Below are positions 52,150 to 61,635 of a DNA stretch of 64,000 nucleotides, one piece after another. The notes under the pieces are model-generated. The model made no database searches. It was not told the origin of the DNA and was given only the letters and a program-made list of their open reading frames with translations. The stretch is from RDXT01 sp033765305 (GTDB lineage: Bacteria; Bacteroidota; Bacteroidia; J057): assembly GCA_033765305.1 (NCBI GenBank), contig JANRID010000007.1:1-64000 (forward strand), read 5' to 3'. Both the position numbers and the translations under genes were made by a program. Positions within the stretch are counted from its first letter, which is position 1, and the number at the start of each line of letters is the position of its first letter.

Positions 52150-54126
52150 TCAGAACGCTGACAGCCACTCCATGCGCTCCCGCAGCCGCGCGGCAGCCAT
52201 GAACGCCTGCTCCAGGCTGGGGTGGAAAGGCACCGGCGTATCGAGGGAGCCCACCCGGATCACCGGCGCATCGAGCGCGGTGAAGCAGTGCTCGGCGATG
52301 GCTGCCGCAATTTCCCCGCCGAAGCCGCCCGTAAGCGTGTCTTCGTGCAGGATGAGGCATTTGCCCGTTTTCCGCACCGATGCGAAGACCGTTTCCTGAT
52401 CCCAGGGCAGCAGGCTGCGCAGGTCGATCAGCTCGGCATCGATCCCCGTGGCCTGGATAGCCTCCTGCGCCCAGCGCACGCCCAGGCCGTAGGTGACGAG
52501 GGTCATGTCGCTGCCGCTGCGCACGGTGCGCGCCTGGCCGATGGGCGTATGGTAGTAGCCTTGCGGCACCGGCCCCGATTCGGAGCGGTACAGCAGCTTG
52601 TGCTCGAAGAAAAGGACCGGATTGGGATCGTCGAAGGCGGCGAGGAGCAGGCCTTTGGCGTCCTCCGGGGTGGCGGGATACACCACTTTCAGGCCCGCCA
52701 CATGCGTGAACCAGGCCTCGTTGCTCTGCGAATGGAAGGGGCCGGCACCGCTGCCGCCGCCCGTGGGCATGCGGATGACCACATCGGCGGCATGGCCCCA
52801 GCGGTAGTGGTTCTTGGCGAGGTTGTTGACAATCTGGTTGAAGCCGCAGGAGACGAAGTCGGCGAACTGCATCTCCACCATCGATTTGCGCCCGGCGATG
52901 GACAGGCCCAGGCCTGCCCCGGCGATGGCCGATTCGCAGATGGGGGTGTTGCGCACGCGCGCCTTGCCGAATTCTTCCACGAAGCCCTGCGTGATTTTGA
53001 ACACGCCGCCGTATTCGGCGATGTCCTGCCCCATGAGCACCAGCCCTTCATGGCGGCGCATGGCTTCGCGCAGGCCCTCGCTGATGGCATCGATGAAGCG
53101 CCGTTCGACGGCGGGCAGATCCGGCGCTGCGGGCAGCGCCGGCGCCGGCGGGGCATACACATCGGCCAGCTCCGCCCCGGGCCGGACCTCCACCTCGGGC
53201 ATGGAGAATGCGTCTTCTACGGCGCGGTCGATCTCGGCCTTGAACCGCGCCCGGATGGCGGCGACAGCGTCCGCATCGAGCACGCCTTCCTGCAGGAGCC
53301 ACTGCTCGAAATTGGCCACGGGGTCCATGCGGCCCCAGTGGTCGAAGAGCTCCTGGGGCACGTATTTGGTACCCGAGGCCTCCTCGTGCCCGCGCATGCG
53401 GAAGGTCATGCATTCGAGGATCACGGGGCGGCGGTCCTCGCGCATGCGCGCGGCGATTTCCTGCACGGTGTGGTACACCTCCAGGAGGTTGTTGCCGTCG
53501 ATGGTATAGCCTTCGATGCCGTAGCCTTTGGCGCGGTCGGCGAGGCGGGCGGCGCGGAACTGCTCCTGCGAGGGGGTGGAGAGGCCGTAGCCGTTGTTTT
53601 CGATGAGGAAGATCACGGGCAGATCCCAGACAGCGGCCACGTTGAGGGCTTCGTGGAAGTCGCCTTCGCTGGCGCCGCCGTCGCCGGAGAAGACAGCGGC
53701 GAGGTAGGAGCCGCCGTCGAGGTTGCTGGCCAGGGCCAGGCCGTCGGCTACGGGCAGCATGGCGCCGAGGTGGGAGATCATGCCGATGACGCGGTATTCA
53801 GGCGCGCCGAAGTGGAAGGAGCGGTCGCGGCCCTGGGTGAAGCCGCCGGCGCGGCCCTGCCACTGGCAGATGAGGCGGGTGAGCGGAATGCCGCGGGTCG
53901 TGAACACCCCCAGGTTGCGGTGCAGGGGCAGGATGTAGTCCTCGCTGCGCAGGGCGCGGGCGAGGCCCACGGAGATGGCCTCCTGCCCGATGCCGGAGAA
54001 CCACTTGCTGACGCGCCCCTGGCGCAGCAGGATGAGCATTTTCTCCTCGACCATGCGGGGGAAGAGCAGGTCGGCGTACAATTCGCGCAGCAGTTCGCTG
54101 CTCAGGTCTCGGCGGTCGAAGGTCAC
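52150..54126 (-). CDS. 2-oxoacid dehydrogenase E1, fused alpha and beta subunits
   Basis: 658 residues starting at a GTG (VTFDRRDLSSELLRELYADL), where Bacteroidota homologues begin; the frame is open further upstream without related sequence. The alpha half has MVEEKMLILLRQGRVSKWFS, GIGQEAISVG and the thiamine diphosphate motif GDGGASEGDFHEALN running to IENN. The beta half has GLVLMGQDIAEYGGVF, ESAIAGAGLGLSIAG and RMPTGGGSGAGPFHSQSNEA. It decarboxylates a 2-oxoacid, likely branched-chain or pyruvate, as part of a multienzyme complex; E2 and E3 are not nearby. Confidence 0.93.
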   Translation of the reverse strand: MTFDRRDLSSELLRELYADLLFPRMVEEKMLILLRQGRVSKWFSGIGQEAISVGLARALRSEDYILPLHRNLGVFTTRGIPLTRLICQWQGRAGGFTQGRDRSFHFGAPEYRVIGMISHLGAMLPVADGLALASNLDGGSYLAAVFSGDGGASEGDFHEALNVAAVWDLPVIFLIENNGYGLSTPSQEQFRAARLADRAKGYGIEGYTIDGNNLLEVYHTVQEIAARMREDRRPVILECMTFRMRGHEEASGTKYVPQELFDHWGRMDPVANFEQWLLQEGVLDADAVAAIRARFKAEIDRAVEDAFSMPEVEVRPGAELADVYAPPAPALPAAPDLPAVERRFIDAISEGLREAMRRHEGLVLMGQDIAEYGGVFKITQGFVEEFGKARVRNTPICESAIAGAGLGLSIAGRKSMVEMQFADFVSCGFNQIVNNLAKNHYRWGHAADVVIRMPTGGGSGAGPFHSQSNEAWFTHVAGLKVVYPATPEDAKGLLLAAFDDPNPVLFFEHKLLYRSESGPVPQGYYHTPIGQARTVRSGSDMTLVTYGLGVRWAQEAIQATGIDAELIDLRSLLPWDQETVFASVRKTGKCLILHEDTLTGGFGGEIAAAIAEHCFTALDAPVIRVGSLDTPVPFHPSLEQAFMAAARLRERMEWLSAF

Positions 54127-54144
54127 ATCCAAGTCGTTAAGCCG

Positions 54145-54177
54145 CAAAGGTACGAGGGATTGGGGGAATGGGGCAAG
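54145..54177 (-). promoter_or_regulatory. Promoter of the E1 gene
   Basis: CTTG, 21 bp, TACCTTTG (full TAnnTTTG) on the minus strand, 18 bp before the GTG. It supports the internal GTG start against the long upstream extension, which would overlap the promoter. Confidence 0.6.
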
Positions 54178-54356
54178 GGGAGGCTGTAATGAGCTGCGGG
54201 CCTTACGGAGGATACGAGGTTTGTGTATATTGCATAGCAGCAGTATCGCTTGCATCGATATGCAATCCCGGCCAGGCTGCCCGGCCGGCATTCTATCAAA
54301 AAAGGGATTGCAATGCTGCCTCCAGGATCTGGAAGTCTGCCAAAACACGATGCAAC

Positions 54357-54569
54357 ATGACCATAGTCATCAAACGTTCAGCCGATCACGCTGCTATCCA
54401 AGCGCTTCTGGGGAAGCTGACGGCTCCTAAGAAGTTCAACGCATTCAAATATTGCGGAGTATTCACCCGGCAATCGTCTCCAATCGAGATCCAGCAGATG
54501 CTCCGCGATGAATGGCAGCACCGCGGGGCTCCTCCTGCGCCCCATGCCTTGCAGACACCGCCCCTGTAA
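54357..54569 (+). CDS. Small antitoxin-like ORF without a partner
   Basis: 70 residues from MTIVIKRSADHAAIQALLGK. The block KKFNAFKYCGVFTRQSSPIE and EIQQMLRDEWQ is the style of short antitoxins that precede PIN toxins in Saprospiria-type genomes. After RDEWQ the sequence changes to a Pro/Ala-rich tail, so the original C-terminus may be lost. No toxin gene follows; the next gene is on the other strand. The call rests on resemblance and is tentative. Confidence 0.4.
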   Translation: MTIVIKRSADHAAIQALLGKLTAPKKFNAFKYCGVFTRQSSPIEIQQMLRDEWQHRGAPPAPHALQTPPL

Positions 54570-54581
54570 CGCAGCCCCCGC

Positions 54582-55463
54582 TCACATCCCCCGCAGCACC
54601 TCCAGCACCTGCGGCCAGAGCCGCTCGCGCTGGGCTTTGCGGAAAAAGCCGAAATGCCCCATTTCCCGGACTCCGTACGCGGCGGCGCGCACTTCCTCCA
54701 TCCGGATGCCGTGCGGGCTGCCGGCGTGGCTCCAGAACCGCCGGGTATTCCGCTCGTTGCTGATGGTGTCGTCGGGGGTCCAGTAGAGGTGGACGGGGAA
54801 GGGCAGCTGCGAATAGGCCTGCACCGGCACCGTGACGCCGGCGAACTTTGGATCAAACAGATAATCGGGGCGGCTGCACCAGTCCCGCCATTCGAGGGCC
54901 ACCTGCTTCGGCAGGTCCTCCATGATCCCGAAGCGCCGGGCCGCCACATAGCCTGTGAGGGCGATGCTGACCGGCGCGAACACATAGAAGAAATAGGCGC
55001 TCAGCAGCCGGTAATGCAGGGGCATCGCAGGCAGGTACCCCGCCGAAACGGCGAATGCCACCATGCCCCGGATGCCCGACAGGTCCGGCATGAATCCGAT
55101 CTGCTGCCCGCCTGCGCTGTGGCATACCAGGTACAGCGGCAGGTCCGGAAAACGGCGCTGCAGATAGGCCTTCACCGCCGGCATGTCCTGGAGGCCGTAC
55201 TCGCGGAAGGTGTAGCCGCAGCCCCGCAGCGACGGCGGCGCCGATTCCCCGGCGCCCCGGTAGTCCCAGAGGCAGCAGACGTAGCCATGCTCCGCCAGGA
55301 ACTCCAGAAAGGGCTGGTAGAACGATTTTTTGGCGCCGGTGCCGGCATTGAACTGTACGGCCCCGATGGGCTCGCGGGGGATGAGCAGCCGGCCCGCCAG
55401 GCGCACGCCATCGGCGCAGCGGGTCTCGAACGGCTCGGCGGAGAAGGAAGCATCAGTCGGCAT
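54582..55463 (-). CDS. Alpha/beta hydrolase
   Basis: 293 residues, no signal peptide. Nucleophile elbow CHSAGGQ with Ser, LWDYRGAGES before it, and a late His in REMGHFGFF. A hydrophobic central stretch (LLSAYFFYVFAPVSIALTGY) may be a lid or membrane-near region. It starts 11 bp inside the TetR gene, so the two are co-transcribed and the regulator likely controls it. Substrate is unknown; an ester or lipid is likely. Confidence 0.85.
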   Translation of the reverse strand: MPTDASFSAEPFETRCADGVRLAGRLLIPREPIGAVQFNAGTGAKKSFYQPFLEFLAEHGYVCCLWDYRGAGESAPPSLRGCGYTFREYGLQDMPAVKAYLQRRFPDLPLYLVCHSAGGQQIGFMPDLSGIRGMVAFAVSAGYLPAMPLHYRLLSAYFFYVFAPVSIALTGYVAARRFGIMEDLPKQVALEWRDWCSRPDYLFDPKFAGVTVPVQAYSQLPFPVHLYWTPDDTISNERNTRRFWSHAGSPHGIRMEEVRAAAYGVREMGHFGFFRKAQRERLWPQVLEVLRGM

Positions 55464-56022
55464 AGGGTCGGATCATATGGCGGGCCCGTTCAAAGGCCTG
55501 GTAGGCATAGGTTTCGTCCTGGTGGAGCTGCATCAGTATCAGCGACCCCTCGATATCGGCGATGAGGCGCCGGGCCAGGGAGCCGGCATCGGCATCCGGC
55601 TGCGACAGGCGGATCAGGTGCACGAAGGCAGCCTCCCATTCGGCAAAAAAACTGCGGATGGCCGGCAGAAAAGTATCTTCGATATGGGCCGTCTCCAGCA
55701 CGGTATTGGCAAAAAAACACCCGCCCGAGCCCTTGGTGAAGGCCTCGCAGGCCCGGTTGGCCATCTCGTCGATGCGGGCGCGCAGCGGCAGCGACGCATC
55801 GAAGGCGAGGGCAAAAATCCGGTTCCGGAAATAGGCCGCCGACATCTCCAGCGCGGCGAGCATGATCTGCTCCTTGCCCGCAAAATGGTGGTAAAACACC
55901 CCCTTCGTCAGCCCGGTCTCCTGCGCGAGGTCCGCCATGGAGGTGCGGTAGTAGCCCTGCCGCCGGAATACCCGGATGCAGTGGCGCAGCATCTCTTCGC
56001 GTGTGGTTTTCTGGACAGGCAT
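55453..56022 (-). CDS. TetR-family transcriptional regulator
   Basis: 189 residues from MPVQKTTREEMLRHCIRVFR. The helix-turn-helix is RTSMADLAQETGLTKGVFYH HF, the family's usual position. The C-terminal ligand domain (SGGCFFANTVLETAHIEDTF, FFAEWEAAFVHLIRLSQPDA) is helical. A 14 bp perfect palindrome just upstream fits an autoregulatory operator. The gene and the hydrolase overlap by 11 bp. Confidence 0.9.
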   Translation of the reverse strand: MPVQKTTREEMLRHCIRVFRRQGYYRTSMADLAQETGLTKGVFYHHFAGKEQIMLAALEMSAAYFRNRIFALAFDASLPLRARIDEMANRACEAFTKGSGGCFFANTVLETAHIEDTFLPAIRSFFAEWEAAFVHLIRLSQPDADAGSLARRLIADIEGSLILMQLHQDETYAYQAFERARHMIRPYAD

Positions 56023-56026
56023 GCGT

Positions 56027-56040
56027 ACTGAACGGTCAGT
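56027..56040. promoter_or_regulatory. Likely TetR operator
   Basis: ACTGAACGGTCAGT has the 5 bp arms ACTGA/TCAGT. It lies 5 bp before the TetR ATG, where a CATATTTG -7-like element (56044-56051) would put the transcript start, so binding would block transcription. Confidence 0.6.
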
Positions 56041-56150
56041 ATGCAAATATGCGCAAAAATATCACCCCCTGTTGGCCTGTGGAAAAAAAATCCGGATGTG
56101 CGGCAGCTTGCAGGGAAGCAGGCCTCATGCGGCAGCATTCCATCAGGTCC

Positions 56151-56810
56151 TCACATCCACCAAATCTCGATTTCGCGTCCCTCCGCCTGCACCGTCTCCC
56201 GCCGGATGCGCTGCTCCCAGGGCAGCACGCTGGAGGGCTGCTTCTCGAAGATCACCAGATGGCCCCGCTGCTGGCCGAGCTGGTCCATGTAGCGGCCCAG
56301 CTGGCGCAGGCCCATGTCGCGGGTGCGGGTATCGTGGTTGAGTTTGATCTCGATGGGGATCACCTGGTCTTGCCAGAAGACCGCGAGGTCCGTACGACCG
56401 TTGCCGACGGCCATCTCGCGCTCGATGCGGCCACCGCCGTTCATGATGCGTTATTTGCAGAGATTCAGCGAAATCCTCTTTCGCCGAAGGGCTTGTACCC
56501 CGGGGATCTGATAGATGCTGAGTTAGAAGCGCTTCATACAACCGCGTGGAAAGCTCATCTTCAAATTGAGCAAAATCATCCGCCATATTTGCCACAGACA
56601 TCACCACCGCGCTATATTTCCCCTCCCGGTTGAGCCGCTTGGCGAAGGCATGCAGAAAGGTCGTCTTGCCGGTCTGGCGGGGGCGTGGATGAGGAAGTAC
56701 TGCTTGGTCTCGATCAGGCGCATGATGTCGTCGTCCAGGCCCCGGAATGGAGGCACCATATAGTGGTCTTCCGGCACGCAGACGCCGGTGGTGCTGAAGT
56801 AGCGCTTCAT
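56151..56810 (-). pseudogene. Broken AAA-ATPase / PD-(D/E)XK nuclease-like gene
   Basis: The start reads MKRYFSTTGVCVPEDHYMVP, PPFRGLDDDIMRLIETKQYF and LIHAP; one base is missing in a G/C run at 56679-56683, after which another frame gives RQTGKTTFLHAFAKRLN (Walker A), YSAVVMSVANMADDFAQFED and FAESLQ. A second shift at about 56445-56460 leads to NGGGRIEREMAVGNGRTDLA and VIPIEIKLNHDTRTRDMGLR, the nuclease domain (D and ExK), ending at 56151. Intact relatives of this ATPase-nuclease family are roughly twice as long, so a large middle part is also deleted. Confidence 0.65.
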
Positions 56811-56863
56811 GGGGGAAGATAGGCATTTTGGGAGGATTTCCCGGTTTGGCGCAGCTTCCGCCT

Positions 56864-57982
56864 TCAGCCCCAGGCCAGGGCCGCCTGATACACCAGCAGC
56901 CCGATCAGGTTGCCCAGGGCCAGGTTCAGGACCGCCAGCGTCATGCCGATCCAGGCCGTTTCCGGATTGCGCATGCGCGATGCGGCAGGCCCGATGAAGG
57001 GCACGCTGAAGATCCCGGCCACCTGCGTGATGACAGCCGTCTGCGCATCGATCCGGAACAGCGCTGCCAGCAACAGATGCAGCATGATGGCGCCATAGGC
57101 CACCACAGCCATCGCGCCTGCCGCTGCCGGCAGACCGCCCATCAGCAGATCCGGAGTCACGGCGCTCCCCACCGCCACGCAAAAGACCAGAAACAGATAC
57201 TGCCCCAGGGCATAGGCGCCGGCCATCCGCCGCACTGCCGGCAGCAGCGAGCAGGCCAGTCCGCCCAGCGTCAGAAAAATCAGCGAAGCCGAAGCCGACA
57301 GCCAGCCTTGGGCATGGCCCAGTGCGGCGGCCCCCACCAGCAGTCCTGCGGGCAGCAGCGCGCGGAAACTCCGCAGCTGCAGCGGCGCCGGCGCAGCCTG
57401 CTGCGCGCCGGCGCCGGCAGCCCGGGCCGCATCCGGCAGCAGGCGCAGGCGGATCAGCACCAGGTGCAGGCCTGAAAGCACCGACAGGTAATACAATGCA
57501 CTGACGATCAGGTCGCTGAGGTTCATTTCCACAAAGCGGGCCGCATCCGCCCCGAGTGCGGCATGCACCGCGGCCATATTGGCGGTGCTGCCCACATAGA
57601 CCGCCGCCGACATGGCGGCCACCTCTTCGGGTGCATGCAGCTGCTCCCGGAACAGCAGCCAGGCCAGCATGGAGCTGGCCAGCACCGACCCCAGATACAG
57701 CGCCTGCGAGCCCAGGGCGCGTCCTGCGAGGCGGCGCATCGCGCGCACATCGGCCTCGAAGAGCAGCAGCGGAATCGCCAGGGCTACCGCCGCCTGCTGG
57801 AACTGCTCCCGCAGCGCCGCGGCTGGCGCGGACAGCTCCCACCCTAGCCCGATGGCAATGCCGGACGCATAGCAGAAAAACGCCGGGCTGAGCCAGCCCA
57901 CCAGCCGCACCCGCGCAGCGGCATATTGCCAGCATGCAGGCAGGAGCAGATAGAGCAGCAGCGCAGAAATTCCCTCCACCAT
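56864..57982 (-). CDS. DUF819-family membrane protein
   Basis: 372 residues from MVEGISALLLYLLLPACWQY; 15 upstream codons were dropped because they are basic and Pro-rich with no family similarity. About ten membrane segments; the DUF819 signatures VYVGSTANMAAVHAALGADA, SDLIVSALYYLSVLSGLHLV, FCVAVGSAVTPDLLMGGLPA and VAGIFSVPFIGPAASRMRNP are all visible. Members are thought to be permeases of unknown substrate. Confidence 0.85.
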   Translation of the reverse strand: MVEGISALLLYLLLPACWQYAAARVRLVGWLSPAFFCYASGIAIGLGWELSAPAAALREQFQQAAVALAIPLLLFEADVRAMRRLAGRALGSQALYLGSVLASSMLAWLLFREQLHAPEEVAAMSAAVYVGSTANMAAVHAALGADAARFVEMNLSDLIVSALYYLSVLSGLHLVLIRLRLLPDAARAAGAGAQQAAPAPLQLRSFRALLPAGLLVGAAALGHAQGWLSASASLIFLTLGGLACSLLPAVRRMAGAYALGQYLFLVFCVAVGSAVTPDLLMGGLPAAAGAMAVVAYGAIMLHLLLAALFRIDAQTAVITQVAGIFSVPFIGPAASRMRNPETAWIGMTLAVLNLALGNLIGLLVYQAALAWG

Positions 57983-58235
57983 GGGCACAGGATCGTCACG
58001 GCCGGCCGGCGGCCGCAGGCAGTGCATGCAGCAGGCAATAAAGCACCGGAGCCGTTCGTAAATGATGGGCCAAGGTAAGAAGTATTTTTCTTTTCCTTAA
58101 CTTGGTACATGTTCCGGGCTTCCGCGCCTTCCGACCGCCGGTGCAACGCCAGCTGCCGGAAGGAGTCTCTGGAAAAGCGGACGTCCGCATGATTCCGTTC
58201 CAGGAACCTGTTTCACCTCTAACTCAGATCCTTGC

Positions 58236-59018
58236 ATGAAAAACCGGACGATTGTACTCCTCTTCACGATTGCCCTTTCCGCATTCACCCGCCTCAGCGC
58301 CCAGTGCACGCCCGATACGACGCTGACCACGGTGGGCCTCTCGCCCGACACCCTGCCGGTGGCCTACATCGGACAGGCCTATAACCAGGTGCTCTTTGCC
58401 GCCCTGCCGAAGGATACGGCCATTTTCCCCGGCGTGTCGCTGGCCTTCTGCTCCTACCGGATCGACAGCATCAAGCCCAATCCGGCGTCTTTCGGTCTGA
58501 GCTATGCATGCGACCAGCCCGGCTGCCAGTACACGGTCAACCACCAGGACACTGCCGACCTGCAGTTCGGCTGCCTGACCATCACCGGCACCCCGACCCT
58601 CGAGCTGGACAGCATCCAGGTCTATATCTCGGCGCAGGCAGGCACCTACAATCCCGCCACCAATACCTGCACGGTATCGCTGACGCTGCCGCTGGTGCGT
58701 TCGGTGGCCTTCCAGATCCGGGATACGAGCAGCACCAGCTCCCGCGACGCCGAACTGCGCAGCCAGCTTCAGGTGCGGCTGCGCCCCAACCCTGCTGCCG
58801 GCAGCAGCCAGCTCAGTTTCCGCCTTGCCGCCGCAGCCCAGACGCAGGCCGTGCTGCTCGACCCCACCGGCCGGCAGATCGCTGTGCTGCACCGGGGGCT
58901 GCTGGGCGCCGGCGAGCATCAGTTCTCCACGCCTGCCGGCCTGGCCGCCGGGCTGTACCTCGTCCGGATCTCCCTCCCCCAGGGCGATGTGACGGAAAAG
59001 CTCCTGATTGCCCGCTGA
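58236..59018 (+). CDS. Small secreted protein with T9SS sorting domain
   Basis: 260 residues, signal peptide MKNRTIVLLFTIALSAFTRL SAQ. The mature part has Cys residues (SYACDQPGCQYTVN) and beta structure. The end is a type A sorting domain (RPNPAAGSSQLSFRL, LAAGLYLVRISLPQG, KLLIAR). It precedes the TonB receptor gene by 40 bp in the same direction, so it may be a surface partner of that receptor. Confidence 0.82.
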   Translation: MKNRTIVLLFTIALSAFTRLSAQCTPDTTLTTVGLSPDTLPVAYIGQAYNQVLFAALPKDTAIFPGVSLAFCSYRIDSIKPNPASFGLSYACDQPGCQYTVNHQDTADLQFGCLTITGTPTLELDSIQVYISAQAGTYNPATNTCTVSLTLPLVRSVAFQIRDTSSTSSRDAELRSQLQVRLRPNPAAGSSQLSFRLAAAAQTQAVLLDPTGRQIAVLHRGLLGAGEHQFSTPAGLAAGLYLVRISLPQGDVTEKLLIAR

Positions 59019-59058
59019 GCCGCGTGCCGGCCGATTTCCCCCATACGACTGCTTCCCT

Positions 59059-61467
59059 ATGCATCTATCCCGTATCAGGCTTGTCCGCGCAACCGCGGCA
59101 AGCCTGCTGCTGTTGAGCGCGCTGCCCGGCATGGCCCAGGACCTGCGCCTCAGCGGCGCGGTCAGCGACCGCAGCACCGGATCCCCCCTCCAGGGCGCTA
59201 CCGTCCGCGTGCTGGAGCTGAATAAGGGCGGCTACACCGGCGCCGACGGGCGCTATCAGCTGGCCCTGGGCTCCGCCGCCCGCAGCAGAGGCATTACGCT
59301 GATCGCCTCCTATGTAGGCTATCTCAGCGATACCGTCCGCCTCAGCCCCGGAACCGCACCCGATCTGCGCCAGGATTTCGCGCTCGAACCCCAGGAGGTC
59401 ATGGCGCAGGACGTCGTCATCTCCGCTTCCAAGGGCCTCAGCCAGTCCCAGGCCGACGTGACCGTATCCATCGAAGTGCTCAAGCCCAAGGCGCTGGAGG
59501 TGCAGGCCCTGGCCTCGGTGGACAAGGCCATCTCGCAGATTCCGGGCGTGGACAATCAGGACGGCCAGATCAACATCCGGGGCTCCTCCGGCTATGCCTA
59601 CGGCGTCGGAAGCCGGGTCATGGTGATGCTCGACGGCCTGCCGCTGATCACCGGCGATGCGGGTACAGCCTCGCTGGATCTCATTCCGGTGGACAACCTC
59701 TCGCAGATCGAGGTGGTCAAAGGCGCCAGCTCGGTGCTTTACGGCTCCTCGGCGCTGGGCGGGGTGATCAACGTGATCACCGCCGATCCCGGCGAGCGGC
59801 CCCGGACCTCCATCCGCCTGCGCGGCGGCGTGTTCGGCATGCCGCGCAACCCGGCGCTGGACTGGGACGGCGACAAAAGCCCCTGGTCGGCGTCAGCGCA
59901 CGTCTTCCACAGCCGGCGCATCGGCAAGCTCGACCTCACGCTGCAGTCCAATTTCATCCAGGAAAGCGGATACCGGCAGGGCGCCGAATCGGAGGAGTAC
60001 CGCAACATCCTGATGCTCAAGTACCGGCCTACCCAACGCCTGATTCTGGGGCTCAATGCCAGCGTCAGCGTGGACTCCAGCGGGCAGATCCTTTACTGGC
60101 GGGGCTATTATCCCGATACGGCCATCGTCAACGGCCAGCCGGTGGTCACGGGCGGCGCCCTGACGCCTACCCTCGACGACGGCGGCTTCCGGCGGCAGCT
60201 CAAAGCCGAGATCGCCCTCGATCCCAGCATCAAGTACATCACCCAGCGGGGCGATCTGCTCTGGTACCGGGGGCGCCTGCTGCGCAACACCAACCGCAAC
60301 AGCACCAACCAGGAGTCGCAGAACTACATCGCCTACAACGACTTCATTTACCAGACCCTGCTGTGGAAGCGGATCAACTGGGTGAGCGGCGCCACGGTCT
60401 CCCTGGCCGGCGTGCAGGGCGACAGCCTGTACGGCGGCTCCTATGTGTTCAATGGCGACACCATCGAGAGCAGCGGCAGCCACAGCGGCAACTCCGTCGG
60501 CATCTACACCCAGCTGGACGGAAAATTTGGGCCGCTGAATACCAGCCTGGGGTTCCGCTACGAGACGGTGCAGATCGACGATGCGCCGCGCGAGGCGCAG
60601 CCGGTATTCCGGGCCGGGCTCAACTGGAAGCTGGCCGAGGGCACGAACCTGCGGGCCTCGGTGGGGCAGGCATTCCGCGTGCCGTCGGTGGCGGAGCGGT
60701 TTGTGAACACCTCCGGCGGCGGTGTAGTCATCGACCCGAACCCCGGCATCGGCTCCGAGCGGGGCTACAGCGCCGAGTTTGGCTTCCGGCAGGGCTTTCA
60801 GGCCAGCCCTGGCGCCTGGCAGCTGCGGGGCTTTGTGGATCTGGCCGCCTTTCAGATGCAGTATGAGGACATGGTGGAATTCGGCATCGCCACGCGGCGG
60901 CTCGCATTTCCCCGGATCGACATCCGCTTTTCGTCCATCAACATCGCCGATGCCCGCATCCGGGGCGCCGAGGCTACCACCCTGCTCGAAGTTCAGCGCA
61001 AGGCCTTCTTTTTCAACCTCTCCGGCGGGGTCACCTATCTCGACCCCATCAACCTGAATGCCGTGCCGGCCGACAGCCAGCTGGATCTGGTCAATGTGCC
61101 CACCGATATTCTCAACACGGCCAAGGTGGACCAGCCGCCGGTGCTCAAGTACCGCAGCCGCTGGACCGTGCGGGGCACAGCCACCCTCGGCTACGGGCCG
61201 CTGAGCCTGACAGGCAACTTCCGCTACAAGAGCTTTGTCGAAACCATCGACCAGTACCTCTTCATCGTCATCCCCGATCTGGCTGATTTCCGGGCCCGGT
61301 ATCCCTCCGGCGACCCGGTGCTGGACATGACCCTCAGCTGCGACATCGGGCGAAGGCAGAATCTGGCGCTGGTGGTGGACAATGTGATGAACCGCGAGTA
61401 CCTGATCATTCCGGGCCTGCTGGCCCCGCAGCGCAAAGCGACGCTGCAGTACCAGATCCGGTTCTGA
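59059..61467 (+). CDS. TonB-dependent outer-membrane receptor
   Basis: 802 residues from MHLSRIRLVRATAASLLLLS, a signal peptide. A carboxypeptidase-regulatory-like domain (RLSGAVSDRSTGSPLQGATV) is followed by a plug (DVVISASKGLSQSQADVTVS, IPGVDNQDGQINIRGSSGYA, VVKGASSVLYGSSALGGVIN) and a barrel ending in KATLQYQIRF. It is a TonB receptor of the CirA/FepA type, not SusC, as no SusD follows. The ligand may be a siderophore, vitamin or small nutrient. Confidence 0.93.
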   Translation: MHLSRIRLVRATAASLLLLSALPGMAQDLRLSGAVSDRSTGSPLQGATVRVLELNKGGYTGADGRYQLALGSAARSRGITLIASYVGYLSDTVRLSPGTAPDLRQDFALEPQEVMAQDVVISASKGLSQSQADVTVSIEVLKPKALEVQALASVDKAISQIPGVDNQDGQINIRGSSGYAYGVGSRVMVMLDGLPLITGDAGTASLDLIPVDNLSQIEVVKGASSVLYGSSALGGVINVITADPGERPRTSIRLRGGVFGMPRNPALDWDGDKSPWSASAHVFHSRRIGKLDLTLQSNFIQESGYRQGAESEEYRNILMLKYRPTQRLILGLNASVSVDSSGQILYWRGYYPDTAIVNGQPVVTGGALTPTLDDGGFRRQLKAEIALDPSIKYITQRGDLLWYRGRLLRNTNRNSTNQESQNYIAYNDFIYQTLLWKRINWVSGATVSLAGVQGDSLYGGSYVFNGDTIESSGSHSGNSVGIYTQLDGKFGPLNTSLGFRYETVQIDDAPREAQPVFRAGLNWKLAEGTNLRASVGQAFRVPSVAERFVNTSGGGVVIDPNPGIGSERGYSAEFGFRQGFQASPGAWQLRGFVDLAAFQMQYEDMVEFGIATRRLAFPRIDIRFSSINIADARIRGAEATTLLEVQRKAFFFNLSGGVTYLDPINLNAVPADSQLDLVNVPTDILNTAKVDQPPVLKYRSRWTVRGTATLGYGPLSLTGNFRYKSFVETIDQYLFIVIPDLADFRARYPSGDPVLDMTLSCDIGRRQNLALVVDNVMNREYLIIPGLLAPQRKATLQYQIRF

Positions 61468-61635
61468 GCAGCTGCATCATCCGTGCCGGGCGGCGCAGCA
61501 CATACCGCTGCGCCGCCCGGCGGGCTTTGGGGCCCTGGCGGGCTAGGCCTGTGCGAAATCTGCCGCCCTGCGGCCTGACATTGCCTTCCGCCGGATTTTC
61601 TGCGTTATTTGCGGCGAGATCAACATACGCCGCTT

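Noticed and set aside
52139..52360. Small open frame overlapping the end of the E1 gene
   Set aside because: It is a wrong-frame reading of the E1 C-terminus.
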